64,000 bases of DNA. Origin: Arcicella rigui (GTDB taxonomy: Bacteria > Bacteroidota > Bacteroidia > Cytophagales > Spirosomataceae). Below, piece after piece: positions 1 to 8,223 of this stretch (position 1 is the stretch's first letter; each line of letters opens with the position of its first letter). Under the pieces are notes generated by a model. It was given only the letters and a program-made list of their open reading frames with translations, was not told where the DNA came from and searched no databases. Position numbers and translations under genes: made by a program. The stretch covers positions 1-64,000 of the forward strand of contig NZ_JAYFUM010000019.1 in the NCBI RefSeq assembly GCF_034929435.1, read 5' to 3'.

Positions 1-3
1 TTA

Positions 4-11
4 TATCTTTG
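4..11 (+). promoter_or_regulatory. Bacteroidota -7 promoter box at window edge
   Basis: TATCTTTG matches the TAnnTTTG -7 consensus exactly. The -33 element would lie outside the window. No plus-strand gene follows; a hairpin terminator begins about 18 bases downstream, so any transcript would be only about 60 nt. Confidence 0.4.
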
Positions 12-28
12 CTGAGTACGTAGTACAT

Positions 29-79
29 AAAAAGGTTGCTTTGGTATGGTTCGCAAAACAAATATCAGCAACCTTTTTT
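29..79. terminator. Hairpin terminator, probably bidirectional
   Basis: A 12-bp stem (29-40 with 67-78) is followed by a T run on the plus strand and, through the leading A run, by a T run on the minus strand. It can end the minus-strand secreted-protein gene (171-872) as well as any short plus-strand transcript from the promoter box at 4-11. The loop is long, about 26 nt. Confidence 0.6.
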
Positions 80-170
80 ATTTTTAAGCAATACTGTCAA
101 AAAAGTCAAGATGACTTCATTGAATTAAAATGATTTTTTTACGTTTTACTTGAATAAATATCCTTGATTT

Positions 171-872
171 TTACTGTAACGAAACTGTATAATCGTCTTT
201 ACTTCCTTCTATGGTTAGCAGTAATTTCTCGGTAAATTTTACATTACTATCCCAAAACTTATCGCTGCATTGATAGATTTTTGTGCCCACGGGCAGAAAT
301 ACATAGTTATTTTTAGTCTTACTCAAAGGGCTTGAAAAACCTCTTTGCTTGTCGTTTGCCCAAGGCAATTCATAACGCACATGGGCCATTGAAGGAAACC
401 AAGATGCCCCTTTGATATTGACACCTACCAATTTGATACCCTGTTTCTTGGCAATACTTTCTATGGAATTTTCGTCTTGAATTTTTTCGTGTTGCTTCTG
501 AGTCATTTCTGCTCGAGCAAAGTCTAAATACTGTTCACGAGTAATTTCATAGCTTTGATTGATAAAAAAGACTTTCCCATCATCTTTCTGAGTTACCACA
601 CAGAATAACTCTCTCTTACCATTTTTTTCTTGATAAACATACACAGGAGTAGGCAAATTGACAGCGTGCGAAGCCAGTGCATTTAAGCCATAACCGTAGC
701 CACCCGTAATTTTTTGTAATTGCGTATTGTAGCTACTAAAGCCAATCAGTTTGTTTTTGAGCGAAGGATTTTTGATAGTAAAACTCACACGAGCAGGTTC
801 GGTTTGAGCTTTTCCGATGAAAGCAATTAAAAGAGAACAAATAAAAAGAAGTGATTTGATTTGCGTTTTCAT
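171..872 (-). CDS. Hypothetical secreted protein
   Basis: This is a 233-residue protein that I do not recognise. Residues 1-22 form a typical signal peptide (a Lys near the start, a hydrophobic stretch, then a small-residue cleavage site ending in KAQ), so export to the periplasm or cell surface is expected. There is no lipobox cysteine and no transmembrane segment after the signal. The mature part is mixed alpha/beta with a Glu/Lys/Gln-rich helix around residues 110-145. No C-terminal T9SS sorting motif is visible. The gene stands alone, with the 42-bp repeat array upstream and a bidirectional hairpin at its 3' side. Function unknown. Confidence 0.75.
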   Translation of the reverse strand: MKTQIKSLLFICSLLIAFIGKAQTEPARVSFTIKNPSLKNKLIGFSSYNTQLQKITGGYGYGLNALASHAVNLPTPVYVYQEKNGKRELFCVVTQKDDGKVFFINQSYEITREQYLDFARAEMTQKQHEKIQDENSIESIAKKQGIKLVGVNIKGASWFPSMAHVRYELPWANDKQRGFSSPLSKTKNNYVFLPVGTKIYQCSDKFWDSNVKFTEKLLLTIEGSKDDYTVSLQ

Positions 873-1044
873 TTTTTGAATGTTTAAGAGGTTTATGCCT
901 CGTTGAATTGATGGGTCAAAGTTTGCCCCTCAAAAAACAGAAAACGCCTTAAAACATGATTTAGAACGTCTTGAATGATGATTTGAGACTTTCTTGAATT
1001 CGTCAGTTGACTTAAAACATCAAGACATTGCAAAAAATGATTGA

Positions 1045-1438
1045 GATTTCACTAAATGCAAATGGCAATTATCAAGATTGGAATGGCTTAACACTAAATG
1101 CAAGTGTCAATTATAAAGATTGAAAAGGCTTATCACTAAATGTAAGTGGTATATATCAAGATTGAAATGGCTTAACGCTAAAAATAAGTGTCAATTATCA
1201 AGATTGAAATGTCTTAACGCTAAATGCAAGTGGCAATTATCAAGATTGAAATGGCTTGTCACTAAAAGTAAGTGACATAACGCCAAAGTAAATAAGGATA
1301 ACGCTAAGTGTAAGTGACATATATCAAGATTGAAATGGCTTAACGCTAAATGTAAGTGTCAATTATCAAGATTGAAAAGGTTTAACTCTAAAGGTAAGTG
1401 CCATAACGCTAAAGTGGATATGGATAACACTAAATAAG
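1045..1438 (+). repeat. Degenerate tandem array, about 42-bp unit (copy L)
   Basis: About nine to ten units of roughly 42 bp follow one another without unique spacers. The typical unit contains CTAAATGTAAGTG, then ATTATCAAGATTGAAATGG, then TTAACG. Units differ by a few substitutions, and two (around 1261-1303 and 1381-1425) have a different second half containing ATAACGC and AAAGT. The same array occurs in reverse orientation at 23657-24098. The array ends 174 bp before the membrane-protein gene at 1612 and reads in that gene's direction. The rest of the 873-1611 gap holds no gene that I can see. Confidence 0.85.
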
Positions 1439-1611
1439 GGATAGTGTCGAATTTCGTGTATTTATCAAAACAGATAAATGACTGAATTTTAAGTACTTGA
1501 AAATTATACAAAATAAAAATAGGGTTACTTTTGCTAAGTACTTATTTTAACGAAAAACGTAAACTTTTGTATGTTTTCGAGTTAGCTACAATTAAATAAA
1601 CCTTTCATATA

Positions 1612-2394
1612 ATGAGAAATCTATTTATTATTTTTTTACTACTTCTATTTAATATTTGTTTAGCAAAAATCGCAGTAGATTCAAGTAAAGCGATTCAAAT
1701 ACAAAGACAAAAGATTCCGCAAGTCAAGGTTAATTTGCCCTCAACATTGCAAATCGAAAATGTTTCCAAGCCCCATGACTCTATAAATTATAAAAATATG
1801 CCTTGGGTAGTTGCCTTGGTATTAGGTTTTATATCTGCACATGATAAAAATATGCCTTGGATAGTGGCTTTGATAATTGGTATTTTATCCGCTTTTGTAA
1901 ACTTCTGGATTGGCAACCGACTCAGACTTTCAAATGAAAGTAATCTACAGAAGCAAATAGAGAGCAACGAAAAAAATTTACAGCGTCAAATTGAAACATC
2001 AAAAGAAGTCAAGCTTTTAGAATTCAAAGCGACAATTTCTGCAAAGAATAGGCAAGAATGGATTAATGAATTAAGACATACTGTAAGTGACTTTCTATCA
2101 ATTGCTATGCAGTTAACCCCTGAAGAACATGAAAAATTAGCTGAACTAAGCCCTATTGATAAGAGTAAGTATTGGGACAAGTTTTACTATACAAAAGCTA
2201 AAATTGAACTTCTGCTCAATTCAGAAAAAAAAGAACTGAAAGAGGTTTTGGATAAAGTTGAAGCTGTTGTCAATTCATTAACAAATGAAAATGGAGAATC
2301 TTGTATAAATATTCGAACTGCAAGAACCGACCTAATATCATCCTCTCGGAAACTATTTGATCTTCATTGGAAAAAAATTAAGAATCTGGAATAA
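1612..2394 (+). CDS. Hypothetical membrane protein with duplicated membrane segment
   Basis: This 260-residue protein has an N-terminal hydrophobic segment (about residues 3-19, signal or anchor), a short linker, then two consecutive 18-residue repeats beginning KNMPW (about 62-97). Each repeat carries a hydrophobic stretch, so the pair could form a membrane hairpin. After it come a Gln/Asn/Glu/Lys-rich coiled-coil stretch (about 105-140), the segment KNRQEWINELR (about 146-156) and a helical, probably cytosolic, C-terminal domain. I have seen the RQEWIN-type motif in uncharacterised bacterial membrane proteins but cannot give a function. It sits between a 42-bp repeat array and an rpn gene, in what looks like accessory DNA. 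The two repeats differ at many bases, so the duplication is not recent. Confidence 0.7.
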   Translation: MRNLFIIFLLLLFNICLAKIAVDSSKAIQIQRQKIPQVKVNLPSTLQIENVSKPHDSINYKNMPWVVALVLGFISAHDKNMPWIVALIIGILSAFVNFWIGNRLRLSNESNLQKQIESNEKNLQRQIETSKEVKLLEFKATISAKNRQEWINELRHTVSDFLSIAMQLTPEEHEKLAELSPIDKSKYWDKFYYTKAKIELLLNSEKKELKEVLDKVEAVVNSLTNENGESCINIRTARTDLISSSRKLFDLHWKKIKNLE

Positions 2395-2596
2395 CCCTTG
2401 CTAACTCTTGTACTGCCTATGTTGTTAATCTTTTCTCACCAACAACACCTGCCTAAACAACGCACCAATTATCAAAGAGATATTAGGTGAGTTGTAGGGA
2501 AATCACTGAGCCAAAAAGGCAGGTAGCTACCGCAAAAATACTTATCTACAAACAGATTTCATTTGTAAGTACCTTGATTTTGAGTACCTTTACTTC

Positions 2597-3490
2597 ATGG
2601 AAGCACTATACACAGACGACCAAATATTTATCCCGATAATCTCGGATTATGGTTTTAAGGCTACTTTTGGCAATGAGGCAAATACACTTTTTTTGCGTAG
2701 GGCTTTACAAGCACTTATCAAGTCAGAAGTGCCAATTAAAGAGGTTAAATTTGACAAAAACACCTTTGAGGGTATCACTCAAGACGGAAGAAGTGGTATT
2801 TTTGATTTGGCTTGCACGGATGAAAATGATAACCATTTCATTGTAGAAATGCAGTATGGTGATGCACCTTATTTTGTACAACGCATGAAGTTTTATGCTT
2901 TGCACAAGTTTAATGCAATGGTAAAACGTGGGAAGTTTGACTATGGAACACTGACCAAAATCTTTTGTGTAGCAATTCTGGCAAGCGATATTCTACCATA
3001 TTATCAATTTCATACCATTGCGAATCTACGAAATGAACAAGGCGAACTTTTTGATGATCAAATGACTTTTATCACAGTAGAATTAGATAAATTTACTTTG
3101 CAAGAGATTGATTGCCAAACAGATTTACAAAAACTGATTTATACGATGAAGACGATACATACTCATACATTTACCAATCCTATACAATTTCCCAAATTTT
3201 GGGATGAGGATTGGCTTAAAGTAGCCATTGACGAATTGGACAGTCGTAAAATGACACCTGACGCAAAGGCTTCATTAGAGATTTTGATTGCTCGTAACGC
3301 TGAATCTGTAAAAGCAGAGAGTAGGAAAATTAAAGAGGCAGAGGATAGAAAAGAAAAGGCTGTAAAAATAGAAACAGTTAAAAATGGTTTATCAATGGGT
3401 TTAACCATTGAACAATGTGCGAAATTATCAAATGTATCCGAGGACTTTGTTTTATCTGTTCAGCGACAAGTTGCTGGAAACTGCCCCTAA
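2597..3490 (+). CDS. Rpn family PD-(D/E)XK nuclease (putative transposase), type 1
   Basis: This 297-residue protein belongs to the Rpn / PD-(D/E)XK nuclease family transposase group (PF12784-like). Visible hallmarks are the N-terminal ISDYGFKATFG, then the nuclease core with D70 (in GIFDLAC) and E84-x-Q86 (in FIVEMQ); the ExQ in place of ExK is normal for this family. A charged helical stretch (about residues 225-258) and a short HTH-like tail (GLTIEQCAKLSNVSEDFV) follow. Characterised Rpn proteins are Mg2+-dependent DNA endonucleases that promote recA-independent recombination, and some act against phage. It differs clearly in sequence from the other two rpn genes here, at 4292 and 17153. 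No terminal inverted repeats were seen, so it is annotated as a gene and not as an insertion sequence. Confidence 0.88.
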   Translation: MEALYTDDQIFIPIISDYGFKATFGNEANTLFLRRALQALIKSEVPIKEVKFDKNTFEGITQDGRSGIFDLACTDENDNHFIVEMQYGDAPYFVQRMKFYALHKFNAMVKRGKFDYGTLTKIFCVAILASDILPYYQFHTIANLRNEQGELFDDQMTFITVELDKFTLQEIDCQTDLQKLIYTMKTIHTHTFTNPIQFPKFWDEDWLKVAIDELDSRKMTPDAKASLEILIARNAESVKAESRKIKEAEDRKEKAVKIETVKNGLSMGLTIEQCAKLSNVSEDFVLSVQRQVAGNCP

Positions 3491-3492
3491 TT

Positions 3493-3518
3493 AGTCCAAG
3501 CCACAGGCTTGAACCAGT
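3493..3518 (+). repeat. 26-bp dispersed element, copy 1
   Basis: This short element includes CACAGGCTTGAACCAG and forms a small hairpin, CAAGCC-ACA-GGCTTG. It lies just after the rpn gene that ends at 3490. A copy matching at about 24 of 26 positions occurs in the opposite orientation at 18386-18411, beside the broken antitoxin gene. Both copies sit near rpn genes. Confidence 0.55.
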
Positions 3519-3653
3519 TATTGATAATTTTCTTCATCAAAGAAAAAATAATCTTAATAGAACGACGGATGCTCTTTTTAATTTAAGTCGTCGTAGGAGA
3601 GTCCCCAACTAATTGTTTGGCACAAAGAACCTCTTTTTTGTCGCTTTTAGACC

Positions 3654-3683
3654 TTGTTTATTGAGTGTTAAAGTTTAGGTTTG
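3654..3683 (+). promoter_or_regulatory. Promoter of the VOC-family gene
   Basis: TTG at 3654-3656 is separated by 19 bp from TAGGTTTG at 3676-3683, an exact Bacteroidota -7 box. The start point would be near 3690. This puts the ATG at 3681 inside the promoter and makes the ATG at 3711 the real start. Confidence 0.6.
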
Positions 3684-3710
3684 TGTATAGAGAATTTAAC
3701 TTATAAAACT

Positions 3711-4148
3711 ATGGCACTCATCAATCCTCACATTAACTTTAACGGAAATGCCGAAGAAGCATTTAACTTTTACAAATCAGTATTTGGCGGAGAATTCGCA
3801 ACAATTGTGCGTTTCAAAGACCTTGCTGGGCCTGAATTTACCGTCTCAGAGCATGAAGCCAACAAAATAATGCACATTGCTTTGCCGATTGGCAAAAACG
3901 TTCTGATGGCTAATGATGTTCCCGAAATTATGGGACGCACAAACGAGAATGAGCATAGAAGTAAAATTTCAATCAGTGCAGAAAGCAAAGAAGAAGCCGA
4001 TAAATTATTTAACGGACTTTCAGCAGGTGGACAAATTGAAATGCCTATTGCCGACAGTCCTTGGGGTTCATACTTTGGGATGTTTAGAGACAAATACGGA
4101 ATAGAATGGATGGTAGATTTTGACCCAAATTATCAAGGACAGATTTAA
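3711..4148 (+). CDS. VOC family protein (PhnB/glyoxalase-like)
   Basis: This 145-residue protein has the vicinal oxygen chelate fold of the PhnB-like (DUF1338/3-demethylubiquinone-type) subgroup. The opening PHINFNGNAEEAFNFYKSVF is diagnostic, and the C-terminal half has the SPWGSYFGMFRDKYGIEWM signature. Family members are small cytosolic dimers that bind a metal or a small ligand; the substrate cannot be read from the sequence. The reading frame extends 10 codons upstream to an ATG at 3681, but that codon overlaps the -7 promoter box, so 3711 is chosen. It sits between two rpn genes and is transcribed in the same direction, but has its own promoter. Confidence 0.85.
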   Translation: MALINPHINFNGNAEEAFNFYKSVFGGEFATIVRFKDLAGPEFTVSEHEANKIMHIALPIGKNVLMANDVPEIMGRTNENEHRSKISISAESKEEADKLFNGLSAGGQIEMPIADSPWGSYFGMFRDKYGIEWMVDFDPNYQGQI

Positions 4149-4291
4149 CCAAATTCCGCTTTTGATTTCTATAATAAAAATAGCTCATTAGTTCCGTTAA
4201 TTTTTACTCGTGCCACTATTTACCAAAGATACCCTTGAAAAAAATCCAATAACGCAATCGAAGTTTTGTAACTTTACCAAAAATATTTAGT

Positions 4292-5128
4292 ATGGCAAAG
4301 TATCTCAATCCTTATACTGATTTCGGTTTCAAAAAACTTTTTGGAGAAGAAGGTAACAGAGACCTTTTGATTGATTTTCTTAATCAATTATTGCCACCAC
4401 ATCATCAAATCGCAGACCTGAATTTTCGTAATCCAGAAAATTTAGCAGATTTATCGGCGGAGAGAAAAGCCATTTTTGATATTCATTGTAAAGCACTTTC
4501 AGGCGAAAGATTTATCGTAGAAATGCAAAAAGCCAAAGTAAAATACTTCAAAGATAGAAGTTTATTTTACGTTACTTTTCCTATCAGAGACCAAGCTCAA
4601 CAAGGAGATTGGAACTTTAAATTAGAGCCTATTTATTTTGTGGCTATCCTTGATTTTGAGTATGATGAGTCTGAGGAAAGACGCAAATTTAGGCGTGATG
4701 TGGCTTTGAAAGACCAAGATGGAGATATGTTTTTTGACAAATTGCATTTTAAGTTTTTGCAAATGCCTTTGTTCAACAAAAAAGAAAACGAGTTAGCAAC
4801 TAAATTTGATAAGTGGTGCTACTTTCTGAAAAACTTAGAAAGCTTTGACCATATTCCGAACATTCTCAATGAACCAATTTTCCAAAAAGCCTTTGGAACA
4901 GCCGAATTAGCAAATCTGAGTGCCGAACAAAGAGCTATTTACGAAGAAAACCTCATTCAATACTGGGGTATGAAAAGTGCTTTAGAGACAGCAGTTGAGG
5001 AACGAGAGTTTGAAATTGCGAAAATTATGTTAGCGGACAACGAGCCCAACGAAAGAATAGTTAAATATACAGGCTTAACAGTTGAACAAATAGAAAGGTT
5101 ACGTGCTGAACTGAAAAAACAAAACTGA
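4292..5128 (+). CDS. Rpn family PD-(D/E)XK nuclease (putative transposase), type 2, copy A
   Basis: This 278-residue protein begins with the family signature NPYTDFGFKKLFGEEGN. The nuclease core has D63 (IFDIHC) and E77-x-Q79 (IVEMQK). Residues 1 to about 243 are about 93 percent identical to the copy on the other strand at 17153-17986, after which the last 35 or so residues diverge abruptly. That tail ends in a helix-turn-helix-like TGLTVEQIERLRAEL. About 100 bp upstream of the start are also conserved between the copies, including ATACCCTTGAAAAAAA. An in-frame ATG at 4970 could start a 52-residue C-terminal protein; intragenic antitoxins of this kind are known for E. coli Rpn proteins, but here this is only a possibility. 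Confidence 0.9.
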   Translation: MAKYLNPYTDFGFKKLFGEEGNRDLLIDFLNQLLPPHHQIADLNFRNPENLADLSAERKAIFDIHCKALSGERFIVEMQKAKVKYFKDRSLFYVTFPIRDQAQQGDWNFKLEPIYFVAILDFEYDESEERRKFRRDVALKDQDGDMFFDKLHFKFLQMPLFNKKENELATKFDKWCYFLKNLESFDHIPNILNEPIFQKAFGTAELANLSAEQRAIYEENLIQYWGMKSALETAVEEREFEIAKIMLADNEPNERIVKYTGLTVEQIERLRAELKKQN

Positions 5129-5237
5129 TGATAATACCATGAGTTTTAAATTCATCTACAATAAATCATCAATACCTTCAAATCCAACCCTTTTACAGCT
5201 TTCAAACTCCAACAACAATTTACTGAGGGAAATGTGC

Positions 5238-5245
5238 TAATTTTG
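5238..5245 (+). promoter_or_regulatory. -7 promoter box of queE
   Basis: TAATTTTG matches the TAnnTTTG consensus exactly, with transcription expected to begin near 5252. The upstream in-frame ATG at 5234 would lie before the start point, so translation from 5273 is favoured. No convincing -33 element is seen. Confidence 0.45.
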
Positions 5246-5272
5246 TGTTTGTATTTTACTTACATTACACGC

Positions 5273-5914
5273 ATGACAAAAGAGCAAAACGATATAGCAA
5301 TTCTTCCTTTCAATCAATCACTTCCTACGATGGAAGCCTTTTATACGCTTCAAGGCGAAGGTTTTCATCAAGGTAGAGCCGCTTATTTTATCCGCTTGGG
5401 CGGTTGTGATGTGGGCTGTCACTGGTGCGATGTGAAAGAATCTTGGGATATAAACGCACATCCAAAATTAAGTATTAGTCAAATTGTGGCGGATGCTTCT
5501 GCTTACGAAGGACGCTTGGCGGTAATTACAGGTGGTGAGCCTTTGATGCACAACTTAGATGAACTCACCGAAGCTTTGCATCAAGCAGGTTTTGAAACCA
5601 ATATCGAAACATCAGGCGTTTGCGAACAAGTAACTGGTGCGTGGGATTGGATTTGTTTTTCTCCTAAAAAATTCAAATCGCCTAATCCTGATATTTATCC
5701 TAAAGCCAACGAGTTAAAAGTAATCATTTTCAACCAATCAGATTTTGAATGGGCTGAAAGCTTTGCCTCTGTGGTTTCGCCCGATTGTATGCTCTACCTT
5801 CAACCCGAATGGAGTAGAATGGAACAAATGCTTCCGCAAATCATAGAGTACATCAAGAACAATCCGAAATGGAGAATTTCGTTACAAGTACATAAGTTTA
5901 TGGATATTCCATAG
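5273..5914 (+). CDS. queE: 7-carboxy-7-deazaguanine synthase QueE
   Basis: QueE is a radical SAM enzyme that converts 6-carboxytetrahydropterin to 7-carboxy-7-deazaguanine, the third step of queuosine (and deazaguanine) synthesis. The protein is 213 residues from this start. Visible are FYTLQGEG with an adjacent substrate-binding region, the iron-sulfur cysteines in GGCDVGCHWCD (C-x3-C-x2-C, as in the QueE family), and the ITGGEPLMH SAM-binding motif. The N-terminal ATG at 5234 overlaps the promoter box, so the start MTKEQ at 5273 is used. The gene stands alone; no queC, queD or queF is in the window. Length and motifs fit the family well. Confidence 0.93.
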   Translation: MTKEQNDIAILPFNQSLPTMEAFYTLQGEGFHQGRAAYFIRLGGCDVGCHWCDVKESWDINAHPKLSISQIVADASAYEGRLAVITGGEPLMHNLDELTEALHQAGFETNIETSGVCEQVTGAWDWICFSPKKFKSPNPDIYPKANELKVIIFNQSDFEWAESFASVVSPDCMLYLQPEWSRMEQMLPQIIEYIKNNPKWRISLQVHKFMDIP

Positions 5915-6067
5915 TAATTATGAGTGCTGAATTGTGAGTGAGGAATTTTAATTTTATATCTTTGATTTTCAGTTAGATATACAAATGTAGGCTATCCGTT
6001 TCATTTGAGATTATACATAATCAAATGAATTAAAAGAGTATCATTAGTTGTTAAAAATGTTTCTTTT

Positions 6068-6112
6068 CATTAGTGTGCGACTTTAAGTCGCACACTAATG
6101 AGTTTATCTTTG
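6068..6112 (+). promoter_or_regulatory. Perfect 33-bp palindrome overlapping a promoter
   Basis: Arms of 15 bp (6068-6082 and 6086-6100) flank a TTA loop. An exact -7 box TATCTTTG follows at 6105-6112, and the -33 position (TTTA at 6082-6085, 19-bp spacing) falls at the centre of the palindrome, which suits an operator for the OmpA-family gene at 6217. There is no T run behind it, so a classical terminator for queE is less likely; a REP-like dispersed hairpin is the other option. A second exact -7 box occurs near 5957. The rest of the 5915-6216 gap shows nothing. Confidence 0.55.
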
Positions 6113-6216
6113 AGTAATCGTTTTATTCCTAAAAACTTTTATTTTTCACTTAACATTAACTAAACCTTTGTCGTTTTTGTAAAATAAATTCTTTTGTTCT
6201 ATTAAATTTTCCAGAC

Positions 6217-8115
6217 ATGAGATTCCTTTTTTTGCTCTTCTTTTTTACTAATTTCTCCTTCTTTATTAAAGCTCAGAATACGCTGTCTTCCACTAACAAA
6301 AAAGCAATTGACGCTTACCAAAATGCCTTAAAGGCGTTGCAAGAAAGAGATTTAGAAACGGCTTATAATGAGTTTGAAGAGGCCATTGAAAGAGACAAAT
6401 TATTTGCTGAACCTTATTTTCATTTAGGAAAATTATACGAACAAAGTCGCCAATTTGGCAATGCCATCCTAAACTATGAAAAGGCAGTAAATGCTCAAGA
6501 AAAAAGCTCGGTTACAGAAATCGCTTCTCAGCAATTGGGACAATTGTACCTTAAAAAAGGCGATTACCAAAAAGCTTTGGGGTATTTAGAAAAAGGGCTT
6601 CCTGCGGTTACGGCTTCCAACCAAAAAAGATATTTGGCTCGTTTAGAAAGCTGTAAGTTTGCTCTCAAATCTTTAGAAAACCCTCTAAAAATTGTACCAG
6701 TTGGACTGCCAAAAACTGTCAATCGTTTCGATTCCCAATACTTCCCCGTACTTTCTGCCGACCGTGAAACGCTGATTTTTACAGGTCAACAAGATAAAGA
6801 TGAAAACCTTTATCAATCTGTTTTCAAAGACAGTACTTGGTCTGTGCCAGTTTCTATTTCTGATAAAATCAATACCCTCGAAAATGAAGGAACGGCTTCA
6901 ATTTCTGCTGATGGTAGGACTTTAGTTTTTACTTCTTGCGGAGGCAGAAGAGGCTTTGGAAGTTGCGATTTATTCATTGCTTACAAAGAAGGAAATGATT
7001 GGTCGTCACCACAAAATTTAGGGCCAAATATCAATTCTGGCGAATGGGAATCTCAGCCTTCGCTTTCTGCAGATGGACGAACGCTGTACTTTGTTTCGGA
7101 TAGAAAAGGAAGTATCGGCAAAAGAGATATTTGGGTGACTAAATTAGATTCAATGAATGTCTGGACGAAAGCACAAAATCTTGGCAATGTCATCAACACC
7201 AGCGAAGACGACCTTTCGCCTTTTATTCATGCCAATGGAAAAACGCTTTTTTTCTCTTCCGAAGGACACGTAGGCATGGGCGGATTGGATTTGTTTTTTA
7301 CTGAAAATCAGCAAAATCAATGGACAAAACCTGTGAACTTGGGTTTCCCGCTAAATACCAATGAAGACCAAGTCGCTTTTTTCATTACTTCCGATAGCAA
7401 AAAGGCTTATTACTCTTTAGAAAGAAGTCAGGATGATAGAGTGCGTCGCTCTAAAATTGTTGAAATTGTTTTACCCGAAAACTTCCAACAACAATTTAAG
7501 TCCACTTATTTCTTAAAAGGAATTGTGTTTGATGCCAAAACCAAACAAAAGCTTTCGGCTGAAATTGAATTAATTTCGCTAAAAACACAGGAAAAAGTAG
7601 GACTTTTTAAGGCTGATGCACAAACAGGAAATTATACTTTTGTCTTGGAAAATGGCGGATCTTATGCCGTTTTCGTTAATAAAAAAGGGTATTTTTTCAA
7701 GAGTATGAATTTTGATTTTTCTGAAATATCTGGCACAGATAAAGTACTCGACATTCCGCTTGAACCGATTCAGAAAAATAGTAAAGAGATTTTAAACAAC
7801 ATCTTTTTCGATACTGGAAAATGGGAGTTACAAGAAGCATCAAGAATTGAATTAGATAAATTGACGCTTTTGCTGAATGAAAATAAAGACCTGCCGATTG
7901 AAATTTCTGGTCATACCGACGACGTTGGAAAGGATACTGAAAATTTAGTTTTATCACAAAAAAGAGCAAAATCCGTTCGTGATTATTTAATACAAAAAGG
8001 TATCAATCCTGCTATGGTAAAATCAGAAGGTTATGGGAAAAGCAAGCCAATTTTACCCAATACTTCTGCCGAAAATCGTAAATTGAATAGGAGAATTGAA
8101 ATAAAGTTTTTGTAG
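6217..8115 (+). CDS. PorE-like OmpA family protein (TPR, PD40 propeller, CRD, OmpA)
   Basis: This 632-residue envelope protein has a signal peptide at residues 1-20 (cleavage after KAQ) and then TPR repeats (about 27-150). A PD40/WD40-like propeller follows (about 165-420) with repeated LSADGRTLYF-type blades, then a carboxypeptidase-like regulatory beta-sandwich (about 430-520) and a C-terminal OmpA peptidoglycan-binding domain (about 525-632, with SGHTDDVG and ENRKLNRRIEI). This order is the one known for PorE, a periplasmic component linked to the type IX secretion system. PorE is a lipoprotein, whereas no lipobox is visible here, and Bacteroidota carry several paralogues, so a T9SS role is inferred. 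The giant T9SS-type substrate at 26-43 kb fits such a context. Confidence 0.88.
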   Translation: MRFLFLLFFFTNFSFFIKAQNTLSSTNKKAIDAYQNALKALQERDLETAYNEFEEAIERDKLFAEPYFHLGKLYEQSRQFGNAILNYEKAVNAQEKSSVTEIASQQLGQLYLKKGDYQKALGYLEKGLPAVTASNQKRYLARLESCKFALKSLENPLKIVPVGLPKTVNRFDSQYFPVLSADRETLIFTGQQDKDENLYQSVFKDSTWSVPVSISDKINTLENEGTASISADGRTLVFTSCGGRRGFGSCDLFIAYKEGNDWSSPQNLGPNINSGEWESQPSLSADGRTLYFVSDRKGSIGKRDIWVTKLDSMNVWTKAQNLGNVINTSEDDLSPFIHANGKTLFFSSEGHVGMGGLDLFFTENQQNQWTKPVNLGFPLNTNEDQVAFFITSDSKKAYYSLERSQDDRVRRSKIVEIVLPENFQQQFKSTYFLKGIVFDAKTKQKLSAEIELISLKTQEKVGLFKADAQTGNYTFVLENGGSYAVFVNKKGYFFKSMNFDFSEISGTDKVLDIPLEPIQKNSKEILNNIFFDTGKWELQEASRIELDKLTLLLNENKDLPIEISGHTDDVGKDTENLVLSQKRAKSVRDYLIQKGINPAMVKSEGYGKSKPILPNTSAENRKLNRRIEIKFL

Positions 8116-8116
8116 C

Positions 8117-8220
8117 TATGAGCTTTTAGCTATGAGCGGTGAGCCTTGAGTTTTATTTTTTGAAAATATTAAGCTCACAGCTCAAGGCTCAAAGCTCAAA
8201 GCTCAAAGCTCAAAGCTAAA
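8117..8220. repeat. Short tandem AGCTCAA/GAGCTATG-type intergenic repeats
   Basis: The space between two convergent genes is filled with variants of a 7-bp word (AGCTCAA, AGCTATG, TGAGCCT), with four nearly identical AAGCTCA copies at about 8185-8218. The left and right parts are partly complementary and can form a hairpin. Related words recur at 48725-48770, 50505-50640 and 56849-56930. Confidence 0.6.
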
Positions 8221-8223
8221 TAT

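Noticed and set aside
1045..1438. CRISPR array
   Set aside because: The whole 42-bp period is repeated with small differences and there are no unique spacers, no leader and no cas genes.
2597..5128. Insertion sequences around the rpn genes
   Set aside because: No terminal inverted repeats or target duplications were seen next to them, and the family is better described as nuclease genes.
6068..6100. Terminator of queE
   Set aside because: The stem is perfect but no T run follows, and it overlaps a good promoter.
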